This document shows positions 56,176 to 64,000 of a stretch of 64,000 nucleotides of DNA, piece by piece (position 1 is the stretch's first letter; the number at the start of each line of letters is the position of its first letter). The notes under the pieces are model-generated. The model searched no databases and had not been told where the DNA came from. It was given only the letters and a program-made list of their open reading frames with translations. This DNA is from Megaustenia siamemsis. Lineage: Eukaryota; Mollusca; Gastropoda; Stylommatophora; Ariophantidae. Location: NCBI GenBank assembly GCA_032433765.1, contig JAVIAB010000160.1:37970223-38034222 (forward strand), in the 5' to 3' direction. The position numbers and the translations under genes were made by a program.

Positions 56176-56660
56176 GAGCATCTAAAATAAAATAATTTTG
56201 AACTAGAATGAGAAATAAGAATAAAAATGTCTTCCCTGTGTACCCAGTATTTTACGTGCTTTCTGTTGTTTTTTTGTGATTTTTTCTTTTTCGAGTGGTG
56301 TAAAATGCCCATATGTTTACATAAGATGAGCAGCATGGACATAATAACTTGACTGAAGTAGATTCTGTCTGATCGAGAAGAAGTAATCACCAACTTGAGG
56401 CTTGGATATATGTCGTGGTCACGTGGGCGTTTCGGTGGTAACGAGAAAGCTGATAGGCTGATTTAAGGTGTGCCTGTTAGGGATAATAAACGTGGGATGG
56501 ATATCGATATTGCTATCAATAAAGGCGGAAATAGACATAAATGTACACATACACTTATATATACATCATCATGAAAGAGGTAAAGCTTGCGAAAATATGG
56601 GGTGGGGTGGGGGGGGGATATTCACCTATAAATTGTAAAGTTATAGTTTTAATGTCTGTG
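56176..56660. other. Unassigned sequence with G-runs
   Basis: 56598-56620 (GGGGTGGGGTGGGGGGGG-like) is a G-rich tract; otherwise nothing recognised. Confidence 0.45.
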
Positions 56661-56665
56661 AAACG

Positions 56666-57004
56666 GGGGGGGGGGGGGGGGGGGGGACTGGTTGGTCTCG
56701 GCAAGACACCGGCTTCGAAACAGAGAGGTTGTGAGTTCAAATCTCGGCTGCACCGGTTGAAATTTTTATGTATGATTTCTCTCTGCTGTAACCACCCCTG
56801 GTCTCAGCAGCAAGGCCCGGCTTGAAACGTCAATTGATCATCGACGGAAAAATAATATGAATACCTCCGAAGTAATCTGCCTGTGCGGCGAGGGACCCCT
56901 GTGCACGCGGCTGCCAGGGAAAAATGGATTAACGCAAAATTCAGTTCCTGGTCTCTAGGGACTTCGTCAGAAGTAAAAACTGGCGAATGAAAATATAAAA
57001 TCAA
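56666..57004 (+). mobile_element. SINE-2 copy with poly-G at its start
   Basis: After a roughly 22-base G run: GACTGGTTGGTCTCGGCAAG, GAGTTCAAATCTCGGCTGCA, GGGACCCCTGTGCACGCGGC and CTAGGGACTTCGTCAGAAGT. A 7-bp TSD TGAAACG is possible (56659-56665 and 57005-57011, overlapping the first G). Confidence 0.85.
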
Positions 57005-57082
57005 TGAAACGATATCAGCAAAACAATGTATAGTGTATATATGTGATGACCTTTATATTACCAGTGAGGATACTGTCTTTAA

Positions 57083-58715
57083 ACTTCATATACAATGTTG
57101 ACTAGATACAATGTTGACTAGATACAATGTTGACTAGATACAATGTTGACTAGATACAATGTTGACTAGATACAATGTTGACTACATACAATGTTGACTA
57201 GATACAATGTTGACTACATACAATGTTGACTAGATACAATGTTGACTACATACAATGTTGACTAGATACAATGTTGACTACATACAATGTTGACTAGATA
57301 CAATGTTGACTACATACAATGTTGACTAGATACAATGTTGACTACATACAATGTTGACTAGATACAATGTTGACTACATACAATGTTGACTAGATACAAT
57401 GTTGACTACATACAATGTTGACTACATACAATGTTGACTAGATACAATGTTGACTAGATACAATGTTGACTAGATACAATGTTGACTAGATACAATGTTG
57501 ACTACATACAATGTTGACTACATACAATGTTGACTAGATACAATGTTGACTACATACAATGTTGACTAGATACAATGTTGACTACATACAATGTTGACTA
57601 GATACAATGTTGACTACATACAATGTTGACTAGATACAATGTTGACTACATACAATGTTGACTACATACAATGTTGACTAGATACAATGTTGACTAGATA
57701 CAATGTTGACTAGATACAATGTTGACTACATACAATGTTGACTAGATACAATGTTGACTACATACAATGTTGACTAGATACAATGTTGACTACATACAAT
57801 GTTGACTAGATACAATGTTGACTACATACAATGTTGACTAGATACAATGTTGACTACATACAATGTTGACTAGATACAATGTTGACTACATACAATGTTG
57901 ACTAGATACAATGTTGACTACATACAATGTTGACTAGATACAATGTTGACTACATACAATGTTGACTAGATACAATGTTGACTACATACAATGTTGACTA
58001 CATACAATGTTGACTAGATACAATGTTGACTAGATACAATGTTGACTAGATACAATGTTGACTAGATACAATGTTGACTACATACAATGTTGACTACATA
58101 CAATGTTGACTAGATACAATGTTGACTACATACAATGTTGACTAGATACAATGTTGACTACATACAATGTTGACTAGATACAATGTTGACTACATACAAT
58201 GTTGACTAGATACAATGTTGACTACATACAATGTTGACTAGATACAATGTTGACTAGATACAATGTTGACTAGATACAATGTTGACTACATACAATGTTG
58301 ACTAGATACAATGTTGACTACATACAATCTTGACTACATAAAATGTTGACTACATACAATGTTGACTACATACAATGCTGACTACATACAATGTTGACTA
58401 GATACAATGTTGACTAGATACAATGTTGACTTGATACAATGTTGACTAGATACAATGTTGACTACAAACAATGTTGACTACATACAATGTTGACTACATA
58501 CAATGTTGACTACATACAATGTTGACTAGATACAATGTTGACTTGATACAATGCTGACTACATACAATGTTGACTAGATACAATGTTGAATACATACAAT
58601 GTTGACTAGATACAATGTTGACTAGATACAATATTGACTAGATACAATGTTGACTAGATACAATGTTGACTACATACAATGTTGACTACATACAATTTTG
58701 ACTACATACAATGTT
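57083..58715. repeat. 16-bp satellite, about 100 units
   Basis: The unit is TACAATGTTGACTAGA or ...TACA. G and C forms alternate for long stretches, a 32-bp dimer; runs of pure G-form recur as GGGG blocks near 57440, 57690, 58020 and 58240. Point changes collect in the last 400 bp. Confidence 0.96.
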
Positions 58716-58777
58716 GAACATTTAGGAACCAAACATGCAAGAGTGAGCTAATTGCGTGAACAACCGGCAAGCTACTG

Positions 58778-59403
58778 TAAGTAAAGTAAAGATCCCCTCC
58801 ACGCCTTGCTAGGCGTATGGGGAATATGGTGTTAGCGGTTATATTTTTCTATGGGGTTGTGAACCGTGCGACTGAGTGAGTGCACGTGAGTCTAGACCAT
58901 ACGCGTAACTCAAAATAGGAACTACCAGCCAATGCCACTGTATACTGGATAACATGGCAACAAAACATGTTCTGCACGACTGCCTCCAGTACACAGACCT
59001 GAGAAGGACAATGTGGTCCACACCCACCTCCCTGGAAGAGAAACTATACGGGGTAACTGAATCACTTAAACAGACAGCTGCTTTCATAAGAGAGTCTGGA
59101 ATCCTAGTCTGAATGAGCCATGATCGCAGAAGAAGAAGAAGACCATCCATAGCATCGACTTCCAGCGACAAAGATGTTCGGAGTGCAATGATGATGACCC
59201 GCAAATAACTCAATAATTTTTCTATGACCACGGCACATTTTTTTTTGGACTATGTGATCGGCATCACGACTGGTACCCATTTTTATAGGCTGGGTGAACA
59301 CCGGAGCCTTGTCAGTCCGAAAAAAAATCCACCACTGCTGGGGATCGAACCCAGACACTTCTGATCAGGAAGCGAGCGCACTAACCACTTAGCCACCGAG
59401 GCT
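58778..59403 (-). mobile_element. SINE-1b copy split by a LINE-I fragment
   Basis: Reverse orientation: CCACGCCTTGCTAGGCGTAT at left; GGGGATCGAACCCAGACACT and ACCACTTAGCCACCGAGGCT at right. Interrupted at 58854-59216 with a 10-bp TSD. Confidence 0.88.
58854..59216 (+). mobile_element. LINE-I-tailed fragment nested in SINE-1b
   Basis: A 363-bp, 5'-truncated insertion with a 10-bp TSD TTTTTCTATG (58844-58853 and 59217-59226) that splits a minus-strand SINE. It encodes a LINE C-terminus, HVLHDCLQYTDLRRTMWSTP then TSLEEKLYGVTESLKQ, and ends with the same GATGACCCGCAAATAACTC tail as the two LINE-I copies. Confidence 0.85.
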
Positions 59404-60308
59404 AATGTGACCACACTTTATTCATCTGCTAAATGCAATAAAATAGTCTGGTAAAAATAAAATAATAACATGGTGTGGGGCAGACTTGGACAGAGACTAT
59501 GCAACGTATTGAGTCTTTTTTGTTTCGTGGCAAAACGTCACCAGGCATGTTGGTCACTCACTGTCACGAAAGTCGCAGACCAGGACAAGGCGACGAAGAA
59601 GTGAGGATATGGGTAGAACTTGAAATAATAGCTCAAGATATAAGGAGAAATGGGAAAGTTTTTGGTAAAGAATTATTCTCCGTTATGAACTAAACGATTA
59701 ACATCGATGATGGCAGTTGAATCACGAACAGATTTGTATGTTGACAAGTGGGTCTGCAGAATGATGGTGGGTTATCCCACTTTGACAAAGAAGAAAATAT
59801 CGGTTCCTCGGCAGAGCATAGATCCTTAAAGATACATCTATTCCTTTATCATCCATTCTCTCTATCACAGTTGTCTTTCTTTTATTTCTAAGAGTGGGGT
59901 GGGGATGAGCATGAGGCCCATCCAGTAACTAAGCTGAGTGCTGTCAGCGACCTACAGCTGAATGTATGTGTCAGAGTCGCAGAGCTGGCGAGGACACTGC
60001 TTCACCTCACAGCAGTGCTCATGGAAACAGTCTGGCCACGCAAGTAGGGATTGACAAGAGAACGTAATCCGGTACTCAAAAATGCCGTCCTGGAGTCGGA
60101 TATGTTGGGCCGACAGGGAAAATATCACATCCTAGCTACATACTACAACACAACGTATCTACGCCCAATTAACGTCCTTCTAAAGGTTGATGACGAAGAT
60201 GAATATTAATTCCTTTAGTGGCCATCCGGCGAAAGAATGAAAGAAAAAAAAGAACCTTAAAGGTAAAGGTCAAGTACGAGACTTGAATCGGCATTTTTTT
60301 GGGGACAG
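59404..60308. other. Unassigned sequence with dispersed-repeat remnant
   Basis: 60090-60185 (GAGTCGGATATGTTGGGCCG, ACGTATCTACGCCCAATTAA) resembles 7650-7770. The frame 59475-59693 has no recognisable domain. Confidence 0.45.
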
Positions 60309-60320
60309 TACTGGGTCACT

Positions 60321-60575
60321 GGAGCCGCGATAGCTCAGTGGTTGGTGAACTGGAATACAAAGGACAAAAGGTAGGGTTCGATCACAACCGACGGCTTCCG
60401 GGTTCCCCCAGCCTTAAATGGGTACCGGATTTTTCTGGGAAAGTAAAGCGGCGTGGGCGTAATACCGACCACACTACCCGAAAATCATGTGCCAAAGGTC
60501 TGTAAAATTTATGGTCACTAACACCATATTACCTATACGCCACTTGGCGTGACGGGGGTACTCTTTTTTTTTTTT
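60321..60575 (+). mobile_element. SINE-1 copy
   Basis: TSD TACTGGGTCACT (12 bp; 60309-60320 and 60576-60587). The head GCGATAGCTCAGTGGTTGGT and the end CGCCACTTGGCGTGACGGGG; tail poly-T. Confidence 0.93.
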
Positions 60576-60587
60576 TACTGGGTCACT

Positions 60588-61165
60588 AGCTGTCAAATTC
60601 TTTGGAGATTACAGTGAAGTTGCTCCTCTTTAGTCTTCCTTTTCCGAAACCGCTTATTCTTTGGTGCATGGGGTGGTTAGGGAGCCTTTTATATTTCTCC
60701 GCTTGTTACATTACTTTAGTTTTCCGTCTGTCTTCTAAGGGCTGTAAACCTGTTACTGTTTCCAGAGTCTCGATAGGTGTAGATTTAATAGCCCCAGTGA
60801 TGATACGGGTAGCCTGGTTTTGTGTTCTGTTAATTTTGCTAAGCTGTGATTTGGAAGCTGTAGCCCAGGCTGTGACTCCATACTGTAGGACTGGTCTTAC
60901 TCTTCCTATGTATAGTCGTTTCAAGATATTGCTGTCTGCTCCCCAGTCCATTCCTGCTAATTTCTTCATTAATATATGTTCGTTTTATGGCTCTTTTGTG
61001 TGCATTGTCTATATGATTTATTTATGTGGTTTAAGGTGGCTCCAAGATATGCTGGGTTTTGGTCAATAGGAAGTGTGTGATCATTTATCTTCAGTTCTAC
61101 AGAGAGTGTGTTTCTTGATAGGCTGAAAATAAATTGTGTATGTAGTTTCGTTAATGAAGTCACAC
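60588..61165 (-). mobile_element. LINE-J fragment (jockey-like)
   Basis: The minus strand reads FSLSRNTLSVELKINDHTLP, DQNPAYLGATLNHI, then after a frameshift near 60965 MKKLAGMDWGADSNILKRLY, GRVRPVLQYGVTAWATASKS and IITGAIKSTPIETLETVTGL. It continues AEKYKRLPNHPMHQRISGFG. This is the region following the RT palm in jockey-type LINEs. Not related to the other LINEs here. Confidence 0.83.
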
Positions 61166-61307
61166 ATACAATAATCATTTCAATGAATATATTCTCGGGA
61201 CACTTTTTAATTTAATCTAACACAAGATACTGCAAGTTACATACACGTGTAAGACAATGTTTAAAACACACACAAACACACTGAGGATGAAAAGTTATAT
61301 GGTTATT

Positions 61308-62195
61308 TGGACATGCAACATAGTTACTAGCGCAAACAACTAACCACAACAAGCACACATGCAACATAGTTACTAGCGCAAACAACTAACCACAACAAGC
61401 ACACATGTAACATAGTTACTAGCGCAAACAACTAACCACAACAAGCACACATGTAACATAATTACTAGCGCAAACAACTAACCACAACAAGCACACATGT
61501 AACATAATTACTAGCGCAAACAACTAACCACAACAAGCACACATGTAACATAGTTACTGGCGCAAACAACTAACCACAACAAGCACACATGTAACATAGT
61601 TACTAGCGCAAATAACTAACCACAACAAGCACACATGCAACACAGTTACTGTAACAATCAACTATCCACAACAAGCACACATGCAACACAGTTACTGTAA
61701 CAATCAACTAACCACAACAAGCACACATGGAACACAGTTACTGGCACAATCAACTATCCACAACAAGCACACATGCCACACAGTTACTGGCACAATCATC
61801 TATCCACAACAAGCACACTTGCAACACACTTACTAGCACAATCAACTATCCACAACAAGCACACATGCAGCACAGTTACTGGAGCAATCAACTATCCACA
61901 ACAAGCACACATGCAGCACAGTTACTGGAGCAATCAACTATCCACAACAAGCACACGTGCAGCACAGTTGCTGGAGCAATCAACTATCCACAACAAGCAC
62001 ATATGCAACACAGTTACTGGCGCAATCAACTATTCACAATAAGCACACATGCAACACAGTTACTGGCACAATCAACTATCCACAACAAGCACACATGCAA
62101 CACAGTTACTGGCGCAATCAACTATCCACAACAAGCACACATGCAACACAGTTACTGGCGCAATCAACTATCCACAACAAGCACACATGCAACAA
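61308..62195. repeat. 46-bp minisatellite, about 19 units
   Basis: The unit is ACATGTAACATAGTTACTAG plus CGCAAACAACTAACCACAACAAGCAC. Left units carry AGCGCAAACAACTAACC; right units carry GGCACAATCAACTATCC, with a sharp change near 61640. Open frames across it are artefacts. Confidence 0.95.
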
Positions 62196-62241
62196 TAGGA
62201 GAGGCAGAGGCAAACCTTGCAAAGAAATCAATACGAGAAGT

Positions 62242-62565
62242 ACCATCACCATCATTGAGTGCCATCTCCACATCGAAGGTTTGCTACCATGGAGCGCCAT
62301 TCCGCTTTGTCTATTGCTTCGATGGTACAGATTTTCATAGGCTGACTTGTTCATGTTACTCGTCCAAATTAGTCTTGGTCTGCCACTGCCTCTTTTACCC
62401 TGATTAAAAGATTACTTTTAGTAGGATATTGTGTCCTTTAACATGCACCAAAAATCTAATTCGTTTTTTTTTCATTTTTAGTTGTTCACCAATTCTTCAT
62501 CATTTGTTTCTTTTCTTTCCATCCGATTATTCACATTTCTGTATGAACCCACACTTCAAAGGCTT
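62242..62565 (-). mobile_element. LINE-E 3' end
   Basis: CATCACCATCATTGAGTGCC, CTCCACATCGAAGGTTTGCT and GGAGCGCCATTCCGCTTTGT, immediately after the 46-bp array. Decayed toward the right. Confidence 0.82.
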
Positions 62566-63390
62566 CTTTTTTTAAATTAATTAATTTTTTTTTTCACTGC
62601 ACAAAGCACCAAAGAAGTCAAACCGAAGACCACCACTGTTAAAGAACACTTCATTTTCTCTTGACACTGAAAGACAAAAGAGGACAGAGAACAAAAACAC
62701 GAACAAAGAACACATCCACTAATGTGTCACTCTCCCAACGAATTGTCACAATCCACTCCCACATTCACAAACGCATTCATCCAAACAATAACACACACAC
62801 ACACACACACACACGACAAAATCCCAACACATAAGCAGAGGTAAATCGGATGGACACACACAAAGTATACGACCAGATGTGTTCACTTATTGATGTTCGC
62901 GTACATTTCTCCTCCCTTATCTGTGGCATGTCTGCGTCCTACTTTCAACAATCGTGTGTGTGTATATCAAACCTTGACACATCTATTTGACACTTATTGT
63001 TGTTGCAATGCGTCGCAGTAGATCCCTACACTCGGTACGTGTTTTCTTTTTTTTTTTTTCTTGTTTAATTACAATCTATTCACTGATGTAATTAATATAA
63101 TATAAATGTTAATGACTGTGTAGCTTACCATTTGTATGTGTAGCAGGGTATTTGTTGATAAGTTAATGGTTGGTAAAAGTCTTGCTTAGAGAGCACATGT
63201 AGTGAGGACTTATAAAGATGTGTATTGAAGTCCCCAAGCTACCGATTGTTTTGGAAGTAATTATCATATTTAAACAAATCGGGAATCCAGCACGGCCCTG
63301 AAAAGATAGAATAGGAATATGAGTGGATAGCACATATACCAAATGTCAGCAACTGAAAATTGTCTGAGCGTCTGTGAATTTGACGGTCAC
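62566..63390. other. Unassigned sequence with a short AC microsatellite
   Basis: An ACACAC run lies at about 62791-62814. No gene or element recognised; no further EH exon is convincing. Confidence 0.45.
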
Positions 63391-63392
63391 TT

Positions 63393-63757
63393 TGACTCTG
63401 TTAAAAATTGATCTTTGTTGACGCTGTTAAAAACTGATCTTTGTTGACTCTGTTAAACATTGATCTTTGTTGACTCTGTTAAACATTGATCTTTGTTGAC
63501 TCTGTTAAACATTGATCTTACACGACTCTGTTAAACATTGATCTTTGTTGACTCTGTTAAAAATTGATCTTTGTTGACTCTGTTAAAAATTGATCTTTGT
63601 TGACTCTGTTAAACATTGATCTTACACGACTCTGTTAAACATTGATCTTTGTTGACTCTGTTAAACATTGATCTTTGTTGACTCTGTTAAACATTGATCT
63701 TTGTTGACTCTGTTAAACATTGATCTTTGTTGACTCTGTTAAACATTGATCTTTGTG
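63393..63757. repeat. 26-bp minisatellite, 14 units
   Basis: The unit is TGACTCTGTTAAACATTGAT plus CTTTGT. Variant ends (TACACG) occur in two units. Confidence 0.94.
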
Positions 63758-63852
63758 TAACATCGTATAATTCACCGAGGATTGCACTTTAAAACTCATT
63801 TTGTTAGAAGTGAAATGTTTTTAGCTTGGAATTTTTAAAGGTTACGTAGAGC

Positions 63853-64000
63853 CGGTCTTAACATATGGATGTGAATCATGGACAATAGGACAACAGACAA
63901 GAAAATCACTGGAGTCTGTAAAAAAGTGGTTTTACAGAAGAATATTGAGAATACCATGGACAGCTAAAGAAAAGTAATGAAAACGCACTGGAAGAGGTCA
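63853..64000 (+). mobile_element. LINE-G copy, partial at window end
   Basis: GGTCTTAACATATGGATGTG and GGACAGCTAAAGAAAAGTAA read, with frame breaks, as LTYGCESWTIGQQTRKSLES and RRILRIPWTAK. It runs off the window. Confidence 0.82.

Noticed and set aside
57083..58715. CRISPR-like regular repeat array
   Set aside because: Units are contiguous without unique spacers, and the host is a eukaryote; the same holds for the other arrays.
59475..59693. 72-codon frame with charged residues
   Set aside because: No domain, no repeat match and no splice context; too short to support.
62990..63050. Possible further EH exon (CGTCGCAG acceptor, GGTACGTG donor)
   Set aside because: In the required phase 0 the first codon is TAG, and no domain or coiled-coil sequence is seen.

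Overview
This is a eukaryotic, AT-rich, gene-poor stretch of an invertebrate genome. It holds one sparsely spread multi-exon gene, many SINE and LINE copies, and long minisatellites. The repeat style (tRNA-headed SINEs, 5'-truncated LINEs, a mariner) suits a mollusc or another lophotrochozoan. That assignment is inference, because no diagnostic host gene is present.

The only host gene I can support is on the + strand. Ten small exons between 2344 and 50694 have GT-AG borders and matching phases, and join into 445 codons without a stop. They encode the end of one EH domain, a complete second EH domain, a charged coiled-coil region with a DPF motif, and a C-terminal part I do not recognise. The architecture is that of EPS15/intersectin/Pan1-type endocytic scaffolds. 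Both ends of the gene lie outside the window or were not found.

The introns are built of repeats. 0-10 kb: pyrimidine-rich array, LINE fragments, a 36-bp minisatellite, SINEs. 10-12 kb: GA-rich array and an intact mariner with terminal inverted repeats and an uninterrupted transposase. 12-20 kb: 24-, 25- and 33-bp minisatellites; the last is invaded by a SINE and by an RNase H-bearing LINE that itself carries two later insertions. 20-37 kb: SINEs, LINE 3' ends, a tandem array made from a LINE C-terminus, and a second RNase H LINE copy. 37-48 kb: 42- and 45-bp minisatellites and TAGA-tailed LINEs. 48-50.4 kb: a pogo/Tigger-like element inside a SINE, then a LINE stub inside another SINE. 50.4-64 kb: more LINEs and SINEs, a roughly 100-copy 16-bp satellite, and 46- and 26-bp arrays.

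Most insertions could be bounded by target-site duplications (TSDs), which gives a relative order of events. The most interesting observations are a short element family that shares its 3' end and TAGA tail with a LINE family, microsatellites growing from those tails, and the intact mariner. Family names such as LINE-T or SINE-1 are local labels for this window only.
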